Below are positions 23,401 through 30,368 of a DNA stretch of 36,843 nucleotides, in pieces. Below the pieces are notes generated by a model. It saw only the letters and a program-made list of their open reading frames with translations. It had not been told where the DNA came from and searched no databases. Source of the DNA: Priapulus caudatus. Taxonomy: Eukaryota; Priapulida; Priapulimorpha; Priapulimorphida; Priapulidae. A program made the position numbers and the translations under genes. Position 1 is the stretch's first letter. Each line of letters begins with the position of its first letter. The stretch spans positions 615,099-651,941 of the forward strand of contig NW_014577181.1 in the NCBI RefSeq assembly GCF_000485595.1, written 5' to 3'.

Positions 23401-25775
23401 TAAAACGAAAGCCAGAAGGTAAAACAATAAACTTCTTTTGAACAATTAAATCTAATATTTAGCAGCAAGCTTAAATGTTATATGAAGTGAAATTAACACT
23501 CTATCATTAGACAAAACCTTTAGATTTGATATTGAATTGGTAAGATGTATCGATATTGTGTCCTATCTATGAGCAGGATATGGACTTGTGTGTCATCGAG
23601 CGATTCGCACCATATGTGAAGTAATCGGAATCAAGGACATGTACGCTAAGGTTGAAGGAGCGACCAATGTTCAGAACATCACTAAGGCACTTCTCACAGG
23701 TTTAACACAGCAGGTGTGTAATGTCTCAGATCCAAGAGTACTGTGATATTATGTCTCTGTTTTCTCCTGCCTATCCTGTCCATATATATAAATCTGTTAG
23801 ATTTTAACTTTAACAGAGATTACCTATCATGTTAGTTTCTTCTGTTTTTGAGTTCCTTTATCGTTTTTTCATTGCCATTTCATTAAATGAAGACCATGCA
23901 GTGTTATTCATTGTTTTTGTTAGAGAAATGGGATCATAGTCAAAATAACAAAGCAAATTTGAGGATTGCAAAGAAGATCTCAGTTATTTTTTGTCACATA
24001 TTTCAAGGAAACTAATAATAGTAGTCTACTTTAAGCTTGTGAAACTTTTAGCTATTCCCTGTTGGTTTAACAACATTATTGTAGTAAGTGTTGCTATGTG
24101 GAGGGTTGGTATATTGGTTTGTAAGTAGTAGCTGCCCACTAATGTTTAAAGTCGATATGATGTTGCAGGCCTTTACATTGTATTTTGTGTCACTGTTACC
24201 CCTAATATGTTCGACGTTATGTATCCGGTATCAGGAAACACACGAACAGCTGGCAGAGAGGATGAAGCTACTGGTGGTGGAGCAGAGAGAAGAGAGGGAT
24301 GACCTTCCTGTTGTCATTGCCGAGCCCAGCCAGGTTGTCACTCAGATTTTCTATATGCTACTGCGTAATTCCACTATATTCCACTATATTCCACTAGCAT
24401 TGGTTCTTGAAGTTTTTGGAATGTAGTTTACCCTCTTAATTCTTAAACAATTTTCTCATACCATCTGTCAAACAGTCACAATATTCTTACAACTAAATTA
24501 CAGGCAAAATTACATTCTTATTACGTTTTTGAAGTAAACATACAAATATGCCTAATAAGACAGCACACAGTGGGGAAAATTTGATTAGAATAACGTTAAT
24601 TGAACCAGGCATATTTTGCACCCTCAGACATAACATTTTGTCCTCCAGATTAACAACCGTCATAATCTAGCCAACCTGTCACCAATATCTATATCAAGAG
24701 TAGATAATAGAAGAAGAGTATGACACCGTTTTAACAACGTTTTCAACTTGTAAATATTCTGTCAATATGTGAATAAATATAGTCAAACTTTACCTTGTTT
24801 TCGTCTATGATTCTCCCTTAATCATATGACACCACCAATTTACCTGAAAATCGTATGTGTTCTTCAAAAAAGTTATTTGAATACGACACGGTTTCACAGT
24901 TTTAACAAATGGACGCATCTCCGCGACGAAACTTTGTTATGGGATTAGTGTTCTATTGTCTATGACGGAACGCTGGGGGCTGTGGTGGAAGTAAGCACAG
25001 TAACAGCACTTGTTTCGCTTCATTATCATCAGGAACACGATGGCAACACAGCTAAAATCAGCTGCTAGCTTGCCGTGAGCACACATGTATTTTTAGCACG
25101 CTGGAAACGCTACACGCTGAATACAATTTGATGTCTAATAATCCCCAACAGACCCCAGCGTTCCGTCATAGACAATAGAACACTAATCCCATAACAAAGT
25201 TTAGCCGCGGAGATGCGTCCATTTGTTAAAACTGTGTGAAACCGTGTATTCAAAGAACTTTTTTGAAGAACACATACGATTTTCAGGTAAATTGGTGGTG
25301 TCATATGATTAAGGGAGAATCATAGACGAAAACAAGGTAAAGTTTGAATATATTTATTCACATATTGATAGAATATTTACAAGTTGAAAACTATGCAAAA
25401 CGCTTTAAAAACGGTATCATACTCTTCTCCTATTATCTACTCTTGATCTATATGGTACTATAAGTGTATCCAGGTGCGGTAACCTCTATATTGCCAGTGT
25501 CTATGATATATTGTGTACCTGTATGTTAGATATTTCTATGAGTGGCTGTTCTTAATGATCGGCATCAATGCCAGCAGGTGAGGGACAAGATAGCAGCAGA
25601 TGAGGAGCACGACTATGACATGATCCACAGCAAGGGGCGCGTGGAACTCATCAAGCCGAAGTCGCTGCCCTTCTATGCGAAGTTCGATAGCTACAAGAAG
25701 AAGATGAAACGTCTGGCTGCCTTCAGGAACCAACGCCAACGACAGATCCAAATTTGGGCATCGCAGCAGCAGTGA
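11382..25775 (+). CDS. MRPS5: Mitochondrial small-subunit ribosomal protein uS5m, 12 exons
   Basis: A structural protein of the mitoribosome small subunit, made in the cytosol and imported. Coding exons: 11382-11460, 18423-18536, 18884-19009, 19354-19581, 20906-20940, 22325-22415, 22802-22848, 23065-23122, 23356-23418, 23577-23713, 24235-24333, 25578-25775. They total 1275 nt (424 residues plus stop), close to the usual animal length of about 430. All junctions are GT/AG and phases agree throughout. The order is an N-terminal presequence; a basic KKRGRGKK segment; GPPDP; the S5 N-terminal RNA-binding domain ([22 protein letters not shown]); and the S5 C-terminal domain ([20 protein letters not shown]). 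The tail is Lys/Arg-rich. Exons 2-12 are secure from family resemblance. Exon 1 is inferred from phase and composition. Introns are loaded with repeats. Confidence 0.93.
11583..11720. repeat. TAATAG/ATTACT trinucleotide-type satellite, left block
   Basis: Tandem ATT/ACT and TAATAGTAATAC units, forming an inverted pair around about 11640. The same satellite resumes at about 12017-12130, so an inserted element splits it. Confidence 0.85.
11739..12014. mobile_element. 276-bp TIR element inside the TAATAG satellite
   Basis: Begins AGGGTCTATGTCCCCCGGGG and ends with the complement of AGGGTCTATGTCCCCCAGGG. The similarity continues inward for about 75 bp with GTACCCTGGGTACGT-type sequence, and the body is much more GC-rich than the flanks. 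No coding capacity. A clear target-site duplication is not visible. I infer a MITE. Confidence 0.75.
12017..12130. repeat. TAATAG satellite, right block, and 18-bp duplication
   Basis: TAATAGTAATAC-type units continue to about 12120. They are followed by two tandem 18-bp copies of TGTTAATGTTAGGCAGTG at 12124-12159 that lead into the inverted composite-repeat fragment. Confidence 0.8.
12145..12570 (-). mobile_element. Inverted fragment of the composite repeat, lacking the nested TIR element
   Basis: On the minus strand it matches the left arm of the composite repeat (compare 5860-6060): GTGCACAGTGCAGCCGCGAG, GGATTTGGACG, then TTTCAAGTGCC-type sequence. Where other copies carry the 0.52-kb TIR element, this one has only GTCTAAAC (12159-12166). 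It is itself interrupted by a 110-bp insertion at 12326-12435. Confidence 0.75.
12326..12435. mobile_element. 110-bp insertion with an 11-bp target-site duplication
   Basis: Flanked by perfect direct repeats TACAACATACG at 12315-12325 and 12436-12446. Its ends are near-inverted (GACTAGCTGGTACCCG versus the complement of CGGGTACCAGTC). The centre has a strong hairpin CGCTACACTGACG/CGTTAGTGTAGCG (about 12380-12408). Other copies of the host repeat run straight through this point, so they are the empty site. Confidence 0.8.
12571..14040. other. Intron 1 DNA with no recognised feature
   Basis: If MRPS5 exon 1 is right this is intronic. It holds a C homopolymer at about 13250-13261 and AT-rich DNA. 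The 155-residue open frame starting at 12410 begins inside the 110-bp insertion and has no recognisable domain. Confidence 0.5.
14537..15060. mobile_element. Nested TIR element with tRNA-like and telomere-like modules, copy 3
   Basis: TIRs recognisable but indel-scarred. The tRNA-like sequence is at 14806-14869 on the minus strand with box B GTGTTCGAACCCAC and box A AATGGTAGAGC; one base of the box A region is missing. The telomere-type tract at about 14885-14937 has extra G residues breaking the hexamers. Confidence 0.75.
14806..14869 (-). pseudogene. tRNA-like sequence, copy 3
   Basis: The same module as 6312-6378 and 7607-7670, with loop TTCGTGA. The D-arm has a one-base deletion (CAGTGCTCAATGG), and the variable region has extra bases. 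Confidence 0.6.
15850..16752. mobile_element. Large palindromic repeat related to the composite element
   Basis: Left arm 15850-16209 is the inverse of right arm 16402-16752, with a 192-bp centre. Shared marks are TTTCTCTACTCTATTTCGCC/GGCGAAATAGAGTAGAGAAA at the outer ends and TCTCCATCTTGGTATCTATC in the middle. The inner ends carry CCTGCAGGAAATGTTCTCTC or its complement. The right arm and its continuation to 16830 match the composite repeat (GGAGGCTGTTTGGTGTG, GGCAATAATAGG, AAGTGCCTGTGG). The centre has a TG run and CpG-rich DNA but no gene. Confidence 0.85.
16831..18422. other. MRPS5 intron 1, distal part
   Basis: AT-rich, with one GC-rich repeat-like patch at about 17255-17370 (TGCACCA-rich sequence followed by GGGCGGGGCATGCCCC) that resembles fragments of common invertebrate repeats. 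No exon is supported. Confidence 0.5.
18423..18536 (+). CDS. MRPS5: MRPS5 exon 2
   Basis: 114 nt, phase 1 to phase 1, after TTCATTTAG and before GTGAGG. It ends ...HRQYSFMTN plus one base, which with exon 3 gives [15 protein letters not shown]. This matches the conserved motif near the N-terminus of animal MRPS5 (a tyrosine-serine-phenylalanine run followed by TADELWKG). An alternative acceptor lies 4 nt downstream but would break the phase. Confidence 0.8.
18884..19009 (+). CDS. MRPS5: MRPS5 exon 3
   Basis: 126 nt, phase 1 to 1. Encodes [10 protein letters not shown] followed by [10 protein letters not shown] and [10 protein letters not shown], the basic segment and KDLNRGQ motif characteristic of MRPS5. 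Confidence 0.92.
19354..19581 (+). CDS. MRPS5: MRPS5 exon 4
   Basis: 228 nt, phase 1 to 1, after TTTCTTCAG. Encodes VWPGLNAPV early and ends [20 protein letters not shown], matching the WPGLN and ERGWSG...GPPDP blocks of MRPS5. Confidence 0.95.
19661..20813 (+). mobile_element. ~1.15-kb interspersed repeat in MRPS5 intron 4
   Basis: Starts with a palindrome CATCTGACATAGTCAGATG, then a (CCGT)n tract at 19706-19730, then a unique-looking body ending with the AGACGTTAGATCGAGCGCTG tail. A second copy lies in the same orientation in the next intron (21047-22274). The body contains GGTCAAAGGTCAAAGGTCA (19819-19837). No open frame of useful length is seen. The family is not one I can name. The CCGT-rich 5' region resembles short interspersed repeats common in marine invertebrates. 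Confidence 0.75.
20906..20940 (+). CDS. MRPS5: MRPS5 exon 5 (micro-exon)
   Basis: Only 35 nt, phase 1 to 0. With the last base of exon 4 it encodes [12 protein letters not shown], matching the E-x-F/Y-E-x-FDT-x-x-LE block of MRPS5. It is squeezed between two introns that each carry a copy of the same 1.2-kb repeat. Confidence 0.9.
21047..22274 (+). mobile_element. ~1.2-kb interspersed repeat in MRPS5 intron 5 (indel-rich copy)
   Basis: The same family and orientation as 19661-20813: CATCTGACATAGTC start, CCGT-type tract near 21095-21150, body and AGCGCTGTCGCT tail. The palindrome at its start is broken. Relative to the intron 4 copy it has very frequent 1-2-base insertions and deletions along its whole length. 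Confidence 0.75.
22325..22415 (+). CDS. MRPS5: MRPS5 exon 6: start of S5 RNA-binding domain
   Basis: 91 nt, phase 0 to 1. Encodes [20 protein letters not shown] and [11 protein letters not shown], the S5 N-terminal domain signature with its conserved basic loop and glycine-rich turn. Confidence 0.95.
22541..22695. repeat. Two-copy tandem repeat in MRPS5 intron 6
   Basis: 22541-22622 and 22623-22695 are direct repeats, both starting TCACGATATGATATGTAT and ending GTATGCTATGGTAAAGTTG. The second copy has lost about 9 bp in the middle. Confidence 0.9.
22802..22848 (+). CDS. MRPS5: MRPS5 exon 7
   Basis: 47 nt, phase 1 to 0. Encodes (G)[15 protein letters not shown], continuing the glycine/lysine-rich S5 signature (compare the GxxIGKA motif of the family). 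Confidence 0.92.
23065..23122 (+). CDS. MRPS5: MRPS5 exon 8
   Basis: 58 nt, phase 0 to 1, after TTTTCACAG. Encodes [19 protein letters not shown], matching the KAKNRA helix of MRPS5. Confidence 0.93.
23356..23418 (+). CDS. MRPS5: MRPS5 exon 9
   Basis: 63 nt, phase 1 to 1, after TTTTTTCCAG. Encodes [20 protein letters not shown], matching the FHDI block that begins the S5 C-terminal region. Confidence 0.93.
23577..23713 (+). CDS. MRPS5: MRPS5 exon 10: S5 C-terminal domain core
   Basis: 137 nt, phase 1 to 0. Encodes [20 protein letters not shown] followed by DMYAKVEG and a run ending LTGLTQQ. The [17 protein letters not shown] string is the strongest family signature in the gene. Confidence 0.96.
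24235..24333 (+). CDS. MRPS5: MRPS5 exon 11
   Basis: 99 nt, phase 0 to 0. Encodes [20 protein letters not shown] and [13 protein letters not shown], matching the ETHQQLA...VVEIREE..PLPIVVA block. The acceptor lacks a good pyrimidine tract and the donor CAG|GTTGTC is weak, so the exact end is the least certain in the gene. Confidence 0.85.
24689..25453. mobile_element. Long-armed foldback element in MRPS5 intron 11
   Basis: Inverted arms of about 300 bp: 24689-24986 and 25143-25453, separated by about 155 bp. Both arms carry TCAAGAGTAGATAATAG at the outer end and TTCCGTCATAGACAATAGAA near the inner end (or its complement). No coding capacity. It is a non-autonomous palindromic transposon; its outer termini match a tiny element at 27535-27590. 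Confidence 0.85.
25578..25775 (+). CDS. MRPS5: MRPS5 exon 12 (last coding exon)
   Basis: 198 nt including TGA at 25773-25775, phase 0. Encodes [20 protein letters not shown], a proline/lysine segment, and a basic C-terminus rich in Lys, Arg and Gln. Codons are noticeably more GC-rich at third positions than in the other exons. Homologous C-termini are also charged and divergent, so this assignment rests partly on frame, acceptor (GCCAGCAG) and total length. Confidence 0.8.
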   Translation: MRDKIAADEEHDYDMIHSKGRVELIKPKSLPFYAKFDSYKKKMKRLAAFRNQRQRQIQIWASQQQ

Positions 25776-26556
25776 AAATGTACACTCGTCGTTAACACAC
25801 GCTGGAATGCATCATCAGGTGGCGCCACCGATCCAAGCAACGGTCTAGAAGTGGGTGTAAAATGTCTGTCGATTGAAGGTACAATGTGCAAGTAGTACAT
25901 GAGAGGAAATCTGTTGTACGCACCTGTTGAAACCGCGTAAGATGGTGAAACATTGCAGAAACACTTGGCAATGTAGAGCACCCCTAAGCACGTGGTGAGG
26001 TGATCGATGTGACTAGCAAAGTTTTATATGTATCAAGGAGAATTGATTGCAAGCAGTGTAGTCGTTTTAATTGGCTTATAGACTTTCCAAAATTGTTCAT
26101 GGGAACAAACTTGTGCACAAGACTGCAATTATGCTTGATATAAATGCATAGAGTAAGAACTGTGGAGTTACATAGACACGCGTCTTTTGTATCTCGTAGC
26201 AGTGTGGGAAAAATGAAATTTGACAGAACACATTTTTCTACATGCCTGGAAGATACGTTTCTGTAATTCTCTAATCTGTTGCATGAAATTATCACACTAC
26301 GAATTAAAAACTAGCGTTCCAATAGGAAAGTCTAATATGGTTGTCACTTTCGTCTGTGAATTAGTCATGTACATACACTGTATCAAAAAGAAAATAATAA
26401 GAATTTGTTTAAACCGAAATTTTCGTTTTATATTAGTAATATAAATCTGTACAGCATATTATAGTATCATATAGTATAGTGTAGGTTTATATTAGTAACA
26501 TAAATTTGCATCATATATATCACATTTATAATTGTTCAAAATACATTCTAACATAG

Positions 26557-26562
26557 AATAAA
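26557..26562 (+). terminator. Candidate MRPS5 polyadenylation signal
   Basis: AATAAA about 780 bp after the MRPS5 stop codon, the first canonical hexamer I found on this strand downstream. A weaker ATTAAA lies at about 26303. No transcript evidence. Confidence 0.35.
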
Positions 26563-26658
26563 GGTAACATAAATGCAAGAATGGGTAATTATTAGAAAAC
26601 ATGATAAAACTACTGTTTTGGTTAAAATGGTGTTACTACACATAATATGCAAAAGTAT

Positions 26659-26664
26659 TTTATT
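26659..26664 (-). terminator. Candidate polyadenylation signal of the convergent FERM gene
   Basis: TTTATT on the plus strand, i.e. AATAAA on the minus strand, about 315 bp past the minus-strand stop codon. With the plus-strand AATAAA at 26557 the two convergent 3' ends would nearly abut. Confidence 0.35.
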
Positions 26665-26978
26665 ATACATTTATATTCTTTATAATTGTGATATGCTTCG
26701 TGACAATGCGCGTGGCATACGCACCATAACATAAGTGATATAATACTGGCTTGAAATTGGCATTAAACATACCAGTATGGTTTCAGAATATAGACACATT
26801 TCAATACATGTATGGATATGATTCTTACATCCAATTATTAATTATTTTTAAGTAGTTCTGATACGAATTACACTGTACTATTCCCAATAAACTAGTGATG
26901 ACACCAGTAGTACAATCGCTCAAAGGAATAGGGTAACCTTTATGGAGATGCACGGAGCAATTACCAGAATGTTGTAAC

Positions 26979-28562
26979 CTATGTGTCCAAGACAGGTGGT
27001 TGTTTAAAAAGAATGCTTTTCGCCTTTGCTGCTCGTACATTGAAAGATTTGCCTCGTGATGCTTTCTCCCTCTTCCTGCTAGCTCTGATAGCTGCACAGT
27101 AGTCCTTGATCAAGTGTGCAATCTGGGATGCCTGGAAAATGAAACCATATTCCATATTATTTTAATTATTAATTTCACACTATTCTGGTGTGTGTATGAG
27201 AGAGGGGGCCAATAACTAAATATGTGTGTATCAGGTTGGATACTAAAAAATAATATACACACATAGATGTCTGTAGCGCTTAACAACACTAATGAAGACA
27301 GCGTTCTAAATTTGCTTTTCTAATTGTCTGGGGACAAGCATAGCTAATGATACTTATAGAAATAATGGCATCATTTGCACTGATCCCCTCATTTTACCTC
27401 ATTAGCTTGCATTTCTATGCACAATCATTGTCACAAGCACACTTTAATGATGAATAAAATATAACCAATAAGAATGAGAAATAATGATCATGATAATGAT
27501 GATGAAAAGACATCATTTATAGCTAAATCTTTGCATCTATATCAGGAGTAGATAATAGATAATTCCCTATTATCTACTCCTGATCTATATTCAAATTTTT
27601 GATTGCAGTCCTCATATAGAGCAAGGTAAATTTAATTTTAGATGCAAAATTTGTATGCATGGCAATCTCATATAATATCGTAACAAATTGACGTTGATAA
27701 CAATATAACTCGTAAATAGTAACAATGATATTAGTACAGCAACACGTCTGTTCTTCTCTGGGCTTAGCTGAAATGTTGCCTGGTTTTACAAGACTGAAAA
27801 TCGTACTTAAACTGGTTTATATCGGCATTATTACATTAGATTATATACATGATGTAGCTACCACACGAAGTTAGAACAATTGTGTCACACACCCAGAGTG
27901 TGATATAAACAATACACATTTTAAACACTACATCAGTTACTGTGGCAAGAATAAAAATGACAAGCACATTATTACGATTAAATTAACTTGATGACATTGC
28001 CAGAAATTAAAACCAATGCACAATAGTAACTCACTTCTGTTGTGTTAAAAATGAACTTTTCTCCCCTAGCAACGTCTCCAACAACAATCAACAGCTGCTT
28101 GTTACCAGGGCTGTAGTTCACTATCTGGTCATAGATGTGCGTGTTTAACACATCCTAGTAAAAAGAAACGGCGTGATTTCATTTCACTCATTAAATATAA
28201 ACAACAATAACTGAAAGGATGAATGCTTTTGATGACTAATATTTCTTTGTAGTTGTTGAAATTTATTGAGCATACCACATAGAACCTATAAATAGATAAA
28301 TATCGTGAAATCCAAACGTTACAAAGGATTTATAATGAACCTGTTCACTTTTTCTAGCTGCAGTTCGATAACATCAGACTATTAATTACTCGCCGTTTCA
28401 CTGTGGGTTCTCAACTTCACATATAATGTGATGGCGTCAAATAATATGGGTTTGTGGTGACATGTACGTATATCATACCCTGTGGTGGGGCTTCAGGAGA
28501 TGTACCCCAGCTTCACTCACAGCTAACCACAAAGTCTTCGGTAGGTTTGACGTGTACGTTTG
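26979..28562 (-). CDS. C-terminal FERM F3 lobe, MyTH4-FERM myosin-like (partial)
   Basis: Three phase-0 exons read on the minus strand: 28562-28479, 28154-28035 and 27131-26979 (stop TAG at 26981-26979). They join to a 118-residue tail with all acceptors AG and donors GT (GTATGA, GTGAGT). The first encodes SNLPKTLWLAVSEAGVHLLK, the second DVLNTHIYDQIVNYSPGNKQ and VGDVARGEKFIFNTTE, the third ASQIAHLIKDYCAAIRASRK. The pattern (NxPxxLxLAVxxxGVxLL, then xxxIxxWSxGNxxxxIxxG, then a helix) is that of the PTB-like F3 lobe ending the tails of class VII and related myosins. Talin F3 has the same fold, so another FERM protein is possible. Upstream exons were not found in the window; a very long intron, a fragment or misassembly could explain this. 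Confidence 0.7.
27535..27590. mobile_element. Minimal inverted-repeat element, relative of the 24.7-kb foldback
   Basis: ATCTATATCAGGAGTAGATA then ATAG (27535-27558) and its complement (27568-27590) separated by only 9 bp. The arms match the outer termini of the foldback at 24689-25453. It lies in the intron between the last two exons of the minus-strand FERM gene and looks like an extreme internal-deletion derivative. Confidence 0.7.
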
Positions 28563-29080
28563 CTGGAAAAAAACGGAGAAACCAGTATTTAGCCATTGTA
28601 AATGACATGCGTGTAGTATTTATGCGTTGCATACAAAGTATACACGATATACATATAATAAAGGCATATTGATTATGAACAGTAGAGTAGTCTTATTATG
28701 GGTGTTTTTGACAATGAAAATTCCCACGTTCACCCGAACAACGGCGTAATTTTCAGTAGTTATTTCAGCGTTAAAAACGCACGGATTTAATCGATTTTTT
28801 GTGGTATGTATATTTACGAAATTACTGATATCCTGAATTATTTATGCACACATTTTATTTCACGATCAAATACTCTATTTGAAGAATAAACGCGAAGAAA
28901 ATTATGCCACATAGTAATTGGGTATTTCTAAGTGCTGGAAAATTAAAAAATATAATTGCATAACTAAATCAAATTCAGACGACTTTCATTAGGAAAATGG
29001 ACAAATAGGAACATCTAACACCTATTGAACGTGAGTTTTTTTCACAGAAACAATTTCCTAAGCGACGCATAGTGAACTAG

Positions 29081-29500
29081 AGCACTCGGAGAGCACAGAC
29101 CTCCGCCAAGGCAGCTCAATTCTCTCACTGTGACAAATTTTATTAATTGGATCCGGATCACCACCACAATGTAATCAATTCTAAGTTACCCCATTTCTGA
29201 CCTAATCGCTGAATAATTTAATTAAATTAATTAATTAATTGGATCGCGGATCACCACCAAAATGTAATCAATTCTAAGTTACCCAATTTCCGACCTATCC
29301 TGAAAATTTTATTAATTAATTAATTAATTGGATCCGGATCACCACCAAAATCTCATCAATTCTAAGTTAGGCGATTTCTGACCTATCCTGAAAATTTATG
29401 ACAATCCGTCCATAACTTTTAGTTAGGCTGTACACGCACAAACCAACAAACACACGCCGGTGAAAACATAACCTCTTGCCAACCCCTTGGCGGAGGTAAT
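29081..29500. mobile_element. SINE-like/TIR element with three internal ~90-bp monomers
   Basis: Bounded by perfect 13-bp inverted repeats ACCTCCGCCAAGG (29099-29111) and CCTTGGCGGAGGT (29485-29497). The interior has three tandem monomers starting GGATCCGGATCACCACC at about 29149, 29241 and 29330, each followed by AATCAATTCTAAGTTA and a TTAATTAA tract. From memory, sequences of this kind form the 3' ends of widespread animal retroelement or SINE families. No reverse transcriptase is present. Confidence 0.75.
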
Positions 29501-29639
29501 TATCTAAGTGAATTTACGTGCATCTTTAAACTGAACTGAATTAGTCATGTACCGACTTTTGCCATTATAACAAAAATAAATACATTTTTGCATCTGAATT
29601 TCTGCGTGAAATATATGTTATAATACATAGCACAACTGA

Positions 29640-30060
29640 AAGACATCGGCCGGAAGTCGAACGTCAGTTAATTAACGTTTCTCCCGAAAAGCCACTAAAT
29701 ACACCGCCGTCACGTATCCGACTTCCGGCCACGAGCCGCGTTTCCGCAATAATGCAATATCGCCGGATTTCACGAGCAACTCGGCCGTTATTATGCAGAC
29801 AAAGTACTTAATTATTAGATGTTAATTAGCGCGTCATCTCGTTAAGCGGAGGCGAGTGCGCGGGGGATAGGCTGGCGAGCGTGGCCGCACATCGCGAGTC
29901 GCGGCTCTCACTGTCAGCATGAATCGTCGGCGGCGGCATCCTCAGATGTCTGACTTCAGCGTTAATGCGACTGCCTCGCGTGATTGGAAATTCAACTGTG
30001 GCTCAGCTGGCCGCGCTGCTGCCAAATTATCCTCCCCCGCATTGGCGTATCGGTTCGTCG
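29640..30060. promoter_or_regulatory. CpG-rich segment with paired ETS-type sites
   Basis: Composition changes here from CpG-poor to CpG-rich. GGCCGGAAGTCG (about 29648-29659) and its exact complement CGACTTCCGGCC (about 29718-29729) form an inverted pair of CCGGAAGT (ETS-type) motifs. TAATTA-type homeobox motifs and a CpG-rich patch at 29840-30050 follow. I infer regulatory DNA; there is no transcript evidence. Confidence 0.35.
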
Positions 30061-30112
30061 ACTACGTTCTACAGATATATATATATATATATATACAAAC
30101 ACACACGCACGC

Positions 30113-30200
<88 letters not shown>

Positions 30201-30292
30201 GTATATATATACGCACGCATGCACGCACGCACGCGCGCGCACACACACGTACGCACGCACACACATATATATATATTTCCGCAGAACGTAGT
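30061..30292. repeat. TA/CA/CGCA microsatellite inside a 10-bp inverted repeat
   Basis: ACTACGTTCT (30061-30070) and AGAACGTAGT (30283-30292) flank alternating TA, CACG and CA dinucleotide and tetranucleotide tracts. All open frames here are periodic Tyr-Ile, Thr-His or Cys-Val artefacts. Confidence 0.9.
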
Positions 30293-30294
30293 TC

Positions 30295-30368
30295 GCACCA
30301 GACAAGAAAACATTTGCATATATATATATATATATATAAATATATGCAAATGTTTTCATGTCTGGTGC
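30295..30368. repeat. 28-bp-stem hairpin with TA loop
   Basis: GCACCAGACAAGAAAACATT (continuing TGCATATA) at 30295-30322 pairs with 30341-30368 with one mismatch, around a TA-rich loop of 18 nt. It lies immediately next to the previous inverted-repeat microsatellite. Confidence 0.85.
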
